From contig JBLXBZ010000006.1 of the NCBI GenBank assembly GCA_048265185.1, positions 168,788 to 232,787 of the forward strand: a stretch of DNA of 64,000 bases, given 5' to 3'. Each line of letters starts with the position of its first letter. The first letter of the stretch is position 1. This document shows positions 1-9,500 of this stretch, in pieces. Origin of the DNA: JBLXBZ01 sp048265185 (lineage in GTDB: Bacteria; Pseudomonadota; Alphaproteobacteria; Rhizobiales; Stappiaceae). A program made the translations under genes and the position numbers. The notes beneath the pieces are model-generated. The model did no database searches and was not told the origin of the DNA. It saw only the letters and a program-made list of their open reading frames with translations.

Positions 1-551
1 CGTCCTTCAATGACCATATTGCCGTTTGGCAAGAGCTGAGTGACCACTGCGGCGACTTTTGTCGAAAGGCGTTCATTGCGGTCAACGGATCCTTTCCCCT
101 TGTATTCGGAATCGCTGTTGACCGAAGCCAGGTTGCTGGCGGACATGCCTGCGGGCAAGAACAATGTGTCTATGGCGGTTCCCAGCGCGCCGCCCGCCCC
201 GGTGCTGTCATCTCCTTCTCGAGAACGCTCTGTTTCATTGTCGATGGCGGCGCGATCAGAGATCGTCACCAGCACTGTGAGAATGTCTCCAACCTTTTTG
301 GCGCGTTGATCCTCGAAAAAGGCGCGCGCTCCCGAACGCCACAAGGAGTTTGAATTGTAGTGCACGGGCGTGGGCGTGGGCATGGGCATTTGCACCGGAC
401 GGTATCCAGGCGTCGTGGTTGGGTCTTGTATGGCCGTGAGCGGCGGCGCCTTGCCTACGTTGGCCAGGCGGTCAGCGGCGCCGCATCCAGCGGCGCTCAA
501 ACCAAGGATTAGGGCCACGCCGAGTTTCAAGGAGGGGAGGGTCCGGGTCAT
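1..551 (-). CDS. flgH: Flagellar L-ring lipoprotein FlgH (C-terminus off the window)
   Basis: FlgH forms the outer-membrane L-ring around the flagellar rod. About 183 codons are present; the 3' end lies beyond position 1. The N-terminus is a lipoprotein signal with a lipobox ending at Cys23 (S-A-A-G-C). A Pro/Thr-rich linker and the family block S-L-W-R-S-G-A-R-A-F-F follow at about residues 64-74, then a V-G-D-I-L-T-V segment. The start ATG shares its A with the flgA stop (TGATG), so translation is probably coupled. It is the last visible gene of flgF-flgG-flgA-flgH, the same order as the Caulobacter rod/ring operon. Confidence 0.93.
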   Translation of the reverse strand, partial: MTRTLPSLKLGVALILGLSAAGCGAADRLANVGKAPPLTAIQDPTTTPGYRPVQMPMPTPTPVHYNSNSLWRSGARAFFEDQRAKKVGDILTVLVTISDRAAIDNETERSREGDDSTGAGGALGTAIDTLFLPAGMSASNLASVNSDSEYKGKGSVDRNERLSTKVAAVVTQLLPNGNMVIEG

Positions 552-1519
552 CAATTACTCTCCTGCAAGCTGGCGAGTTGCGGTCGGCTGTTTGCTATGG
601 TCACTTGGCCGCGAGCGGTGATCTCGCCGGTGACGATGCGCCGGGATTGAAGATTCAGAATTTCGATCATGTCGCCTTCGGCGCCTTTGCTCATGGCTTG
701 TCCGCGCGAGGTCAGCGTCATGCCCGGTATTTGATAAAACAGGGTCACTTTTTCTCCCCGATTGACGAGGACGGGAGCTTCAATGTCTATGCTAGACAGC
801 AGTTGTCCTTCACGCAGAGAGCGTTTTGCGGCCATTCCTACCGCGTCCTGCACCGCGCCGATGGAACGTTGCGAGGCGTGCGTGCGCTGCGCGCGGCGAA
901 TTGTGAGGTCTTGAGCGCGAATGACTTCGCCGCGCGCCACTGGCGCGGCGAGAGCCACCACGTCAATCATTTCGGAGACGCGCCCGGTGAGAGCGATTGT
1001 TTTGATTTTACCGCCAGTGGCGATTTCCACGGAGGCCGATAGTTGTCCGCTCGTCTCCCGCCAATCTACGCGTCCGAGGCGCACGGGATTCGCGGCGTGA
1101 GGGTCGGCGTGGACCACATCGGGTAAACCGAAGAGGGTGATTTCTAAATCCTCTGGCGATAGGGACGGACGTTGCCGAGATAATTCAGCCTTGAGCAATC
1201 CATTCACCAGCTCGCTGGTCACCGGAAAGCTGACCCGGCGCACCACCACATGACGCAAACCGTCGGTTCCAGCGTCTTTCAGGCCGGCGGCGCGCGCGCG
1301 TTCGGCGATTTGCGCGGCGCTCACCGTCCCCGACGTGCCAAGATCCGGAGCGCGGAAAAGCGCTTTGTTCGCGATGTCCCCCGCATTGGCGTAGAAATCG
1401 CCGATGGTCACGACGTCTTTGTCGACAAGGACTTCGGAGCGAAGCGCGTCGGCGGCGCTTGCGCTCGCAAACGCATAGCATCCAAGAGCGAGGGAGAGAC
1501 ATATTGAGCGAAATGTCAT
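551..1519 (-). CDS. flgA: Flagellar P-ring assembly chaperone FlgA
   Basis: FlgA is a periplasmic chaperone that helps FlgI assemble into the P-ring. The 322-residue product begins with a cleavable signal peptide of about 22 residues (hydrophobic core, A-S-A-S-A end). Its C-terminal half has the SAF-type fold seen in FlgA, including an A-P-V-A-R-G-E-V-I segment and a G-M-A-A-K-R-S-L segment. At 322 residues it is longer than the roughly 220-residue enterobacterial protein, which is usual for alphaproteobacteria. It lies between flgG and flgH, with an 11-nt gap to flgG and a stop/start overlap with flgH. Confidence 0.93.
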   Translation of the reverse strand: MTFRSICLSLALGCYAFASASAADALRSEVLVDKDVVTIGDFYANAGDIANKALFRAPDLGTSGTVSAAQIAERARAAGLKDAGTDGLRHVVVRRVSFPVTSELVNGLLKAELSRQRPSLSPEDLEITLFGLPDVVHADPHAANPVRLGRVDWRETSGQLSASVEIATGGKIKTIALTGRVSEMIDVVALAAPVARGEVIRAQDLTIRRAQRTHASQRSIGAVQDAVGMAAKRSLREGQLLSSIDIEAPVLVNRGEKVTLFYQIPGMTLTSRGQAMSKGAEGDMIEILNLQSRRIVTGEITARGQVTIANSRPQLASLQESN

Positions 1520-1530
1520 CTATGGACCTC

Positions 1531-2313
1531 CTATCTCATGTTCGCGGTGGTGGAGGACATTTCATCCGCAGCCTTGATGACGCGCGAGTTCATTTCATAG
1601 GCGCGCTGCGCGGCGATAAGGTCGGAAATCTCGGACACAGGCTCGACGTTGGCCATTTCCAGATGCTTTTGCATGAGGTCGCCGAAGCCTTCTTCTCCAG
1701 GCGTGCCCACCAGCGCGGCTCCGCTGGCTTCTGTTTCTAAAAACAGGTTGTCGCCAATGGCTTCCAGACCTGACTTGTTAATGAAGCGGGCTAATTGAAT
1801 TTGTCCAAGCTCTTGAATTTCCCCGTTGTCGTCGATGATCTGAACGGTGCCTTGAGCGTTGATTGTGATGTCTCGAGCTTCCTCTGGAATAACGATGCCC
1901 GGGTCAATGGTGTAGCCGTCGATGGTGACGAGCGTTCCGTTGGCGTCGCGTTCCAGCGAACCGTCGCGGGTGTAGCTGGTCGTCCCATCCGGCATTTGCA
2001 CTTGCAAAAAACCTTCGCCGCGTATTGCGATGTCGAGGTCTTTGTCGGTGCGCTCCACGTTGCCTTGCGTCATGATGCGGGAGGTGGCGGCGGTTTTGAC
2101 GCCGGAGCCGATTTGGACGCCGGTGGGCACGATGGTGCCGGCGTCTGACGTGGTCGTGCCCATGCGTCGCAGGTTTTGATAGAGCAAATCCTGAAAATCG
2201 GCTCGCTGGCGCTTGTAGCCAGTGGTGCGCATGTTGGCGATGTTGTTCGAGATAACTTCCACGTTGAGTTCTTGAGCGCGCATTCCAGTCGCTGCGATAT
2301 GAAGAGCTTTCAT
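1531..2313 (-). CDS. flgG: Flagellar distal rod protein FlgG
   Basis: FlgG builds the distal rod that passes through the P and L rings. The length (260 residues) is normal. The N-terminal rod-protein motif (A-N-N-hydrophobic-A-N type, here S-N-N-I-A-N-M near residue 26) and the C-terminal helix (A-Q-R-A-Y-E-M-N-S-R-V-I-K) are both present; both ends form the coiled coil shared by axial proteins. An AAGGAGG-type ribosome site lies just upstream of the ATG. It is second in the operon after its paralogue flgF, 21 nt away. Confidence 0.96.
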   Translation of the reverse strand: MKALHIAATGMRAQELNVEVISNNIANMRTTGYKRQRADFQDLLYQNLRRMGTTTSDAGTIVPTGVQIGSGVKTAATSRIMTQGNVERTDKDLDIAIRGEGFLQVQMPDGTTSYTRDGSLERDANGTLVTIDGYTIDPGIVIPEEARDITINAQGTVQIIDDNGEIQELGQIQLARFINKSGLEAIGDNLFLETEASGAALVGTPGEEGFGDLMQKHLEMANVEPVSEISDLIAAQRAYEMNSRVIKAADEMSSTTANMR

Positions 2314-2334
2314 GTTCGGGCCTCCTTCGCCGCG

Positions 2335-3072
2335 TTATGCGTTCACTTGTCCGAGCGTCTCGATGGCTTTGCGCATCAAGTCGTCATTATCGGACATCAT
2401 TTTTGAAACGGTTTGATAGTTGCGCGTGACTTCGATCATGCGCGTCATTTCCGCGACGCCTTGAACGTTCGAACGTTCAAGGGCGCCTTGCTGGACGCGA
2501 ATATCGGTCATTGGCAGCGGGTTTTCCGCGGCGAAAAGATTGTCCCCAATGCGCTGCATTTGGTCCATATCGGCAAATCTGACCACGCGTAGCCGGCCTT
2601 TTTGGCCAAGCGCCGTTGAGATCGTGCCATCTTCCGCGATGCTGATCGCGCCGTCGTCTTCAGAAAAGTTAATCTGCCCGCCGTCGCCAAGAACAGGCAA
2701 GCCGTCGGCTGTGACCAACGTTCCCTGATCGTTCAGATGCATGGCGCCGTTGCGGGTGAAACTCTCGCCTTCAGGCGTTTGGACGACGAACCATCCATCT
2801 CCCTCGATCGCCACGTCCAACGCGTTTCCCGTCATGGAAATCGCTCCTTGAACAAAGTCATAGGCGGAGCGGTAATCCAAAACATAGGAAAGCGTTCTGT
2901 CGTCGCGCTCGAAATCCGAGGCTTCGGCCACGGGCATGAGGTATTCTTCAAACAAGAGGTCTTGGGTCTTGTACCCGGTGGTGTTCATATTGGCCAAATT
3001 GTTCGCCACCACATCGAGTTTGTGCCTCAATGCAGACTGGCGCGACAAGCCAATGAGCTGCGCATTGTCCAT
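2335..3072 (-). CDS. flgF: Flagellar proximal rod protein FlgF
   Basis: FlgF is a proximal rod subunit. The 245-residue product carries the N-terminal rod motif V-A-N-N-L-A-N-M-N-T-T-G-Y near residue 23, the central F-T-R-N-G repeat-type segment, and a C-terminal helix ending in M-I-E-V-T-R-N-Y-Q-T-V-S-K-M. It is a paralogue of the adjacent flgG but less similar to canonical FlgG in the middle. It is the first gene of the minus-strand rod/ring operon; a sigma-54-type promoter lies about 70-85 nt upstream. Confidence 0.93.
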   Translation of the reverse strand: MDNAQLIGLSRQSALRHKLDVVANNLANMNTTGYKTQDLLFEEYLMPVAEASDFERDDRTLSYVLDYRSAYDFVQGAISMTGNALDVAIEGDGWFVVQTPEGESFTRNGAMHLNDQGTLVTADGLPVLGDGGQINFSEDDGAISIAEDGTISTALGQKGRLRVVRFADMDQMQRIGDNLFAAENPLPMTDIRVQQGALERSNVQGVAEMTRMIEVTRNYQTVSKMMSDNDDLMRKAIETLGQVNA

Positions 3073-3140
3073 CGTTAACCGTTCCTTATGCTCCCCAATG
3101 AGCAGTCAGGCTCCCCAGCGAAACTGCTCGTTAAGGTTAA

Positions 3141-3157
3141 TGCACATAGCGTGCCAA
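3141..3157 (-). promoter_or_regulatory. Sigma-54 (-24/-12) promoter for flgFGAH
   Basis: Read on the minus strand the site is TTGGCACGCTATGTGCA. The GG and GC are separated by exactly 10 nt, and it matches the consensus TGGCAC-N5-TTGC at nearly every key base. Transcription would start near 3130, leaving an untranslated leader of about 58 nt before flgF. In Caulobacter the equivalent rod/ring operon is a sigma-54, FlbD-dependent class III operon. The motif and spacing are seen directly; enhancer-protein sites were not resolved. Confidence 0.8.
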
Positions 3158-3264
3158 TAATTAACGCATTGAAATATAAAGATTTAAATGAGAGTAGGGT
3201 GGCGTTCCGGCAGATAGTGCTCAGCGAAACAAGCCGGTGGGTAAAAATTGCCGATCTGCAGAAA

Positions 3265-3298
3265 TTAAGAGTTTGGTAACTTCTCGTTAACCATTAAC
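3265..3298 (+). promoter_or_regulatory. CtrA-type binding sites upstream of fliL
   Basis: The intergenic region 3073-3415 separates divergent flgF and fliL. It holds TTAA-N7-GTAAC at 3265-3280, one mismatch from the CtrA full site TTAA-N7-TTAAC. The half-site TTAACCAT lies at 3287-3294 inside TTAACCATTAAC (3287-3298). An AT-rich -10-like stretch follows at about 3307-3317. In Caulobacter, fliLM is a direct CtrA target. The motifs are seen; regulation is inferred. Apart from these and the sigma-54 site I see nothing else in the gap. Confidence 0.6.
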
Positions 3299-3415
3299 AC
3301 TTTAGTAATAATATAAACGCGCGCGAAGGCGCACCGCCTGTTCTGAAGTTTTGAATCTGGAATTGGCGGGGGCGGCAAACGATGCGATGGGCGATTTTTG
3401 GATGGAGTTGACACG

Positions 3416-3931
3416 ATGGCTGCTGAAGATGAAGCGGCCGCTGACGCGGAGAACGAAGATGAGGGATCTGCGTCTGGAGGTGGGCGCAAGAAGTTATTTC
3501 TGTTCGTTGCAATAGGCGTTTTGGCGTTTGGGATTTGTGGGGGCGCGGCGGCTTATTTTCTTGGCCTGTTCGGCTCAGGTCTTTCTTCGTCGAATGTCGA
3601 GGTGGGAGAACCCGCCGCTGGGCAAAAGCCCGTCGTGTTTTATGACCTTCCTGAAATGACGGTGAACCTCACTTCGGAAGGGCGCGTGACTTACTTGAAA
3701 GTGCGTATCGCGTTGGAGCTGTCCAGCAGCGCCATGGTGGGCAAGGTTGAACCTTATATGCCGCGTATTCTGGACGCCTTTCAAATCTACCTGCGTGAGC
3801 TTCGTCCAGCGGACCTGGAAGGATCGGCTGGCTTGTTTCGTCTCAAGGAAGAATTGTTGCGTCGGATAAACACCGCCGTTTACCCGGGGCGCGTTGAAGG
3901 GGTTTTGTTCAAAGAAATCCTGGTTCAGTAG
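3416..3931 (+). CDS. fliL: Flagellar basal-body-associated protein FliL
   Basis: FliL is a single-span inner-membrane protein that sits around the stator and supports motor torque. The 171-residue product has an acidic cytoplasmic N-terminus, a Gly-Gly-Gly-Arg-Lys-Lys boundary, one membrane segment at about residues 27-52, and a periplasmic SPFH-like domain ending in F-K-E-I-L-V-Q. I chose the ATG at 3416, with TGGAG 8 nt upstream, over an in-frame TTG 18 nt earlier. fliM starts 7 nt after its stop, so the two form a transcription unit. Confidence 0.93.
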   Translation: MAAEDEAAADAENEDEGSASGGGRKKLFLFVAIGVLAFGICGGAAAYFLGLFGSGLSSSNVEVGEPAAGQKPVVFYDLPEMTVNLTSEGRVTYLKVRIALELSSSAMVGKVEPYMPRILDAFQIYLRELRPADLEGSAGLFRLKEELLRRINTAVYPGRVEGVLFKEILVQ

Positions 3932-3938
3932 GTGTTGG

Positions 3939-5165
3939 ATGGCTGACGAAGACGAAATTGCCGATGATGATATTACCGACGCTTGGGGCGCCGCTTTAGC
4001 GGAGCAGGGGGCGGATGACGGCGATGATGATCTTGCGGCGGCGTGGGGTGCGGCTCTGGAGGAGCAGGGCGTCGCCGGGGGCGATGACATGGCGGCGCAA
4101 TGGGCGGCTATGATCGACGATAGCGAGCCCGAATTGGAGAACGCTTCTCGAGGTGCGGATCGCGTTCTGAATCAGGAAGAAATTGACAATCTGCTCGGCT
4201 TCAACATTGAAGACACCATAGCAGGCGATCAGAGCGGCATACGCGCGCTGATTAACTCCGGCATGGTTTCATATGAACGTTTGCCGATGTTGGAGATCGT
4301 GTTTGATCGCCTTGTTCGTTTGACCACTACCAGCTTGCGTAATTTCACGTCTGATAATGTTGAAGTTTCGCTCGATTCCATTAGTTCGGTCCGTTTTGGC
4401 GATTACCTCAATTCCATTCCCTTGCCAGCGATTCTGGGTGTCTTCAAGGCGGAGGAATGGGATGGTTTCGGGCTATGCACGGTTGAGTCCAGCCTGATTT
4501 ATTCGATCATTGACGTTCTGCTTGGCGGCGGTCGGGGGACCTCGGCCGTGCGGGTGGAGGGACGTCCTTATACGACCATTGAAAGCAATTTGGTGCGCCG
4601 GATGATCGAGATCATCATGCACGATATGGTTCAGGCGTTTTCACCCTTGTCTCCGGTTCATTTCAATCTGGAGCGTTTGGAGACGAACCCACGGTTTGCG
4701 GCGATTTCCCGTCCGGCGAACGCGGCGATCCTTGTCGAGCTGAGAATCGACATGGAGGACCGGGGCGGTAAAATTGAAATCATGATGCCTTACGCGACCC
4801 TCGAACCCATTCGCGATTTGTTGCTGCAAATGTTCATGGGGGAAAAATTTGGCCGTGACCCCATTTGGGAAGGACATTTGGCGACTGAAATCTATTCTGC
4901 GGAAATCGATGTGGATGCGGTTCTTTATGAAAGCCAGCTTCCCTTGTCCCGTGTTATGAGTTTGAACGTCGGAGAAACGCTCGTGTTTGATATTGGTCCG
5001 CAGGACCCTGTTCGGATCAAATGCGGAGGAACCTTGTTGACCGAAGGGACGCTCGGGAAGGTTGATGATTCCATCGCAATTCATGTGGAACGTGGATTGA
5101 GGCGACCTAAAATGACCTTGGCCGCTTTTGAACGGGCAATGCAAAAAGAAATGGAGACCCCATGA
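3939..5165 (+). CDS. fliM: Flagellar motor switch protein FliM with acidic repeat extension
   Basis: FliM is the C-ring switch protein that binds FliG, FliN and phosphorylated CheY. The 408-residue product has the usual L-N-Q-E-E-I-D-N-L-L motif at about residues 77-86, the CheC-like middle domain and a C-terminal SpoA domain. Ahead of these is an acidic extension with two near-identical decapeptides, A-W-G-A-A-L-A/E-E-Q-G, at 15-24 and 35-44, and a degenerate third copy (Q-W-A-A-M-I-D). The start ATG is at 3939; an upstream in-frame start would overlap fliL and lacks family support. The stop overlaps the next gene (ATGA). Confidence 0.95.
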   Translation: MADEDEIADDDITDAWGAALAEQGADDGDDDLAAAWGAALEEQGVAGGDDMAAQWAAMIDDSEPELENASRGADRVLNQEEIDNLLGFNIEDTIAGDQSGIRALINSGMVSYERLPMLEIVFDRLVRLTTTSLRNFTSDNVEVSLDSISSVRFGDYLNSIPLPAILGVFKAEEWDGFGLCTVESSLIYSIIDVLLGGGRGTSAVRVEGRPYTTIESNLVRRMIEIIMHDMVQAFSPLSPVHFNLERLETNPRFAAISRPANAAILVELRIDMEDRGGKIEIMMPYATLEPIRDLLLQMFMGEKFGRDPIWEGHLATEIYSAEIDVDAVLYESQLPLSRVMSLNVGETLVFDIGPQDPVRIKCGGTLLTEGTLGKVDDSIAIHVERGLRRPKMTLAAFERAMQKEMETP

Positions 5166-5665
5166 GCGGGATGCCGATAGGATTGATAATTGAAAGCCTG
5201 GTCGCCGTGCTTTTGCTTGTGACGATTGGATATTGCTGGACATTGAACCATCGCTTGAAGCGTTTGCGCGCCGATGAGGAATCGCTCCGCGCGACTATTT
5301 CAGAGTTGATCACAGCCTCAGAGATCGCCGAACGGGCGATTTTGGGGCTGAAGAGCACCGCGGGCGAAGCGGATCGCACTCTTGGCGAGCGTTTGTTGGA
5401 GGCGGAGCGGTTTTCGCAGCAATTGTCAGATCAAATTGGCGTTGGCGAAACGGTTCTTGGCCGGATTACCCAGATTGCGGAAGCGGCGAAACCTGCGCCC
5501 GCCCGCGCGCCGGCGGATTCCGTGGCTGATCATGCCGCGGCTCAGACTGCTGTGGCGCAACCGGCGTCCCGGACGATGAATGCGCGTGACTTGCGTCAGG
5601 CCGCCGCCGAGACTGCGGCGCGTCTGGAGCGGTTCCGCAAGACAAACTCGGAGCGTGCTGCGTGA
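5162..5665 (+). CDS. Flagellar-operon membrane coiled-coil protein (DUF6468-type)
   Basis: The product has 167 residues: an N-terminal membrane anchor at about 6-28, a basic stretch, an alpha-helical/coiled-coil region at about 35-105, then an Ala/Pro-rich linker and a short C-terminal helix (R-Q-A-A-A-E-T-A-A-R-L). It matches by context and layout the small proteins found between fliM and motE in alphaproteobacteria; I recall the name DUF6468 for them, not verified here. It overlaps fliM by 4 nt and motE by 4 nt, so it is translationally coupled to both. A role in the motor is inferred from position only. Confidence 0.75.
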   Translation: MSGMPIGLIIESLVAVLLLVTIGYCWTLNHRLKRLRADEESLRATISELITASEIAERAILGLKSTAGEADRTLGERLLEAERFSQQLSDQIGVGETVLGRITQIAEAAKPAPARAPADSVADHAAAQTAVAQPASRTMNARDLRQAAAETAARLERFRKTNSERAA

Positions 5666-6411
5666 AGTTAAGACTGATCCCTGTTTTGCTGATTGCCGTT
5701 GGCGCGTTGTTGACGTTGAAGCTGCTCGGGTTGGTGATGACAGGACATTACGCGATTTTACCGGTTCCAACAGCTTTCGCGCAGCAAGAGGCGCCAGAAG
5801 CTGAAGCGCAGGGACAAGCAGAGCGGGAGGGCGCGCCGAAGCCATTGCCCGACGGAGCCGCTCTGGATGGACCGTCGTCCTTGGCTCCGGGGGCGGGCAA
5901 TGAAGGTCTGCCGGCCGGGCTGGAGCTTGGCGGTTCTTCTACAGAGCGTAAGGTGCTGGAGAGCTTGAGCGAGCGACGCCGGGATCTGGATAAGCGCGAC
6001 AAACAAAATATATTGCGTGACGAGCTTTTGAAAGCGACTGAACGGCGCATTGAAGAGAAAGTCAAACGGCTGGAAGCTCTGGAGCAACGTTTGACGGCGT
6101 TGCAATCGGCTGAGGAGACGAAGGCGGCGCAAGAGATCAAAGATCTCGTCATTATGTATGAATCAATGAAGCCGAAAGACGCCGCCCGTATTTTTGATCG
6201 TCTGGATTCGGAAGTTTTGTTGAAAGTGGCTTCAGAAATGAAACCGCGGAAAATGGCGGGAATTCTCGCCGCCATGTCGCCCGACGTGGCGCAAAAGCTT
6301 ACAGTGGCTCTGGCGAAGGGGCAAACGGGCGCGCAGCCGGCGCCTCTTGCGCCCGGCGGGGCTGGCCAGCCCGCCTCGACCGCGGATCTTCCCAAAATTC
6401 AGGGAAACTAA
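5662..6411 (+). CDS. motE: Flagellar motility protein MotE (MgtE-N-like domain)
   Basis: MotE-type proteins are periplasmic factors that stabilise the MotC stator-associated protein in rhizobia. The 249-residue product has an N-terminal signal/anchor (about 5-27), a low-complexity Gln/Glu/Ala/Pro linker, a long charged coiled coil (about 95-160), and a domain with K-D-A-A-R-I-F-D-R-L and K-M-A-G-I-L-A-A-M-S-P, typical of the MgtE N-terminal fold. It starts with GTG, overlapping the previous stop (GTGA). The assignment to MotE rather than another MgtE_N protein rests on operon position. Confidence 0.8.
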   Translation: MKLRLIPVLLIAVGALLTLKLLGLVMTGHYAILPVPTAFAQQEAPEAEAQGQAEREGAPKPLPDGAALDGPSSLAPGAGNEGLPAGLELGGSSTERKVLESLSERRRDLDKRDKQNILRDELLKATERRIEEKVKRLEALEQRLTALQSAEETKAAQEIKDLVIMYESMKPKDAARIFDRLDSEVLLKVASEMKPRKMAGILAAMSPDVAQKLTVALAKGQTGAQPAPLAPGGAGQPASTADLPKIQGN

Positions 6412-6480
6412 CCGCTGTTCTTAAGCATGTGTAAGCGCACGTTAAGTCTGTAGTGGTAATTTGCCGAATATAAGGTGAAA

Positions 6481-6543
6481 ATGGACGCGGCGATTTTGAA
6501 AAAATTGCCGCGGATCGAAAGTATGTTTGGCGATGACTATTGA
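6481..6543 (+). CDS. Possible 20-codon mini-ORF ahead of the TPR gene
   Basis: The frame encodes a 20-residue peptide, M-D-A-A-I-L-K-K-L-P-R-I-E-S-M-F-G-D-D-Y. It has AAGGTG 3 nt before the ATG, a usable Shine-Dalgarno position. It ends 15 nt before the GTG of the large TPR gene. It could be a leader peptide, the relic of a longer gene, or chance; there is no family match. Confidence 0.25.
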   Translation: MDAAILKKLPRIESMFGDDY

Positions 6544-6558
6544 ACCACGAGGCGCATT

Positions 6559-9500
6559 GTGAACGCGATAAGGCGGGCTGGTCGGATAACGTCAGAAGCG
6601 ACACGTGATTTTTCTGGCTGCCTCTGTAGGCGGCTATGGGCGCGCGTCTGGCTGTTTTGCGCGGCGCTTTTGGCGGCCTCGCTCTTTTCGCTGCATGCTG
6701 CGTCGGCGGCGTATCTCAAGGCGGATCTTTCCGCTGTTCAGGAAGAGGGATATGCGCGTCTGATCTTGACGTTTCCCGAGCTTACGCTTTTGCCCTCCTA
6801 TGACGCCTCCTTGACCAATGGCGTTCTGCGCGTTTCGTTTCGCGATCCGGTGGCGATTGAAGTCAGTCAAATTCCTTTAGCTCTTCCAGATTATATTTCC
6901 ATCGCAAGACGTGATCCGGACGGATCCGCCGTGCGTTTCGCTCTTACTCAGGAATTACGCATCAACACTATGGAAGCGGGTGAGCGCCTGTTTATCGACC
7001 TCTTGCCGCGCGATTGGGTTGGGCTGCCGCCGGGGTTGCCGGAAGATGTGGTTAAAGAGTTGGCCGAGCGCGCAGCCGACGCTTTAAGCAAGGCGCGCGC
7101 GCTAGAGCTTGCGCAAGCCACTCGAAAAGAGAAGGCGCCGGAAGTAAACCTTCGGGTGGGATATCATCCAACTTTTACGCGTCTGAGTTTCGATTGGTCT
7201 TTGCCTTTTGACACGGCCTTTGTTCGCGAGGGGGACTTGGTCAAGTTAACCTTTAGTCATGACGCTCCCATAGATTTGATGGCGTTAAAGCGGCAGAAAC
7301 CGCCGGGTCTTGTTGACGCGACATCATTTTCTGACAACGGTAAACTTAAAATTTTAATGCGAATTGATCCTTCGGTCGATGTTCGCGCGTTTCGGGAGGA
7401 CGCGAGTTATATTGTTGACGTGACGCCTCATTCGATGCCGCAAGACGTGGTCAATGATGCAATCGACAGCCAGCTTGATCCTGACCTTCCTGAAGGCGCG
7501 CGCGAGTTGGTGACGGCCCCAGCCGAAAGCTCTGCGTCAACAGTTGAGGGACAGCCGGCGCGTAGGGTGGAGGAGCAGAGCGCCGTGAAAACCGCTCCTG
7601 TAGTTAATGCTGCTCTCAATGAGAAGGCTACGCCTTCAACTTCAGGTGAAGAACTTGACATACCGCCTGCGATTGACGTTGAGGCGGATGGTGATCCTCA
7701 AATTACGAAAGCTCTTGCGCCGCCACAGCCCGCGGCGGGGCCTGAGACGCCGCCCGAAGATCACGACATGGCCGAGCGCCGGTTCGTTCCGGCTGAAGCG
7801 CGTAGAATCGGCGACACCGTTCGGGTGGTTTTTCCTTTTGCAGATCCGGTTTCTTCCGCAGTTTTCAAGCGTAATGATACAATTTGGATGATTTTTGACA
7901 CGGACGCTCCGATTGATATTCGCGGTATGCGCACCGTTTTGGGGCCCGATGCGGAAACGGTCGAGTTGACTTCAGAAAGTGGCCGACAAGTTCTGCGAGT
8001 TGACCTTTCAAAAGACGCTTTGACGACGATTGGAGTTGATGGAAGCTCATGGGTGTTGACGATCGGAGATATTATTCTTGAACCGTCTCGTCCTTTGCGC
8101 GTTGAGCGCAACGTGCGTAGCGATGGGGGAGGGATTTTACGAATTCCCTTTGACGAGCCGCAAAACGTATATGAACTCACAGATCCAGTTGTGGGCGACA
8201 CCATTTATGTGGTCACGGGATTTGGTCCGGCGCGCGGGGTAATAAAGTCGCAAAAATTCGTGGATCTCGAGACTTTGCAGTCCGCCCAAGGCGTTGCCGC
8301 TGTTGGTCGTAGCGATCATCTGCAAGTGAAGCTTTTGGGAAGCGCTATTGTTTTTGAGCGTCCCGAGGGGTTGAATTTATCGAACCGTGAGTTGAAGGGC
8401 GGCTCGTCTTTTTTGCGCGGTTTGGGGGATCCAACACGCGTTAGCTACATTGATTTGAGTTCAGTCTTGACGTCGGGAACGCCTGATCTTCAGAAGCGAG
8501 TGAGAGAGGTGCGGCAGCAGGTTTCATCTGCTTCCGAGCCTGAAGAGCGGCAAAGACTTCATATGGAGCTTGGGCGGCTCTATTTGGCCCATGGTTTCGC
8601 TCAGGAAGCGCTTGGCGTTATGAAATTGGCGGCGGAGGAGGCGCCGGCTCTGGAAAGCGAGGCGAATTTCAACTTGCTCATGGGGGCGGCGCAACAGCTG
8701 GCAAGCCGCCCGGTTGAGGCTTTGGAGTTTTTGAACTTACCTGCATTGAAAAACAGTCCGGATGCGGCGGTTTGGCAAATGATGGCTGCAGCTGAATTGA
8801 ATGATTGGGCGGATGCGCGTTTGTCCATCCCGCGCGCGCAGGCCGTGATAGGCAGCTACCCACCATCAGTTCAAGTGGAGTTTAACCTCGATGCGGCGCA
8901 GGCTATGGTTGAAATTAACGACTTTGGCGCCGCCACTGAAATTTTGGCGGAAATCGACCCAAGTATGATCGAGCGCGATCAAGCCGCAAGATATGATATT
9001 TTACGTGGACGGGTGGCGGACGCTTCTGGGCGATCATTGGAGGCGCTAAGAGCTTATGAAGTCGTGCAGCGCTCAGGGGATCGTCCACGCGCCGCCGAAG
9101 CCGGCTATCGTGCGTTGAGGATTAAATATCGCGATGGCGACCTTTCAACCGCTGACGCTATAGATGAATTGGTTGGTTTGGCGGCGTCATGGCGCGGCGA
9201 TGAAACGGAATTGAAAACTTTGCGTTTTCTGGCTCAGCTCTATGCCGCTCAGAAAGAGTATCGCAGCGCTTTTGAAGTGATGCGCGCCGCCGTACAGGCG
9301 GATCCCGGAGCGACGACGACCAGATTGCTGCAGGATGAAATGGAGGAGGTTTTCGCGAAGTTGTTTCATGACGGCGGGGCCGACGACATGGATCCGGTGA
9401 AAGCGTTGGCGCTTTTTTATGATTTTCGAGAGTTGATGCCCATTGGACGCAAGGGCGACGACATGGTGCGCAAACTTGCCAACCGGCTGGTGTCGATGGA

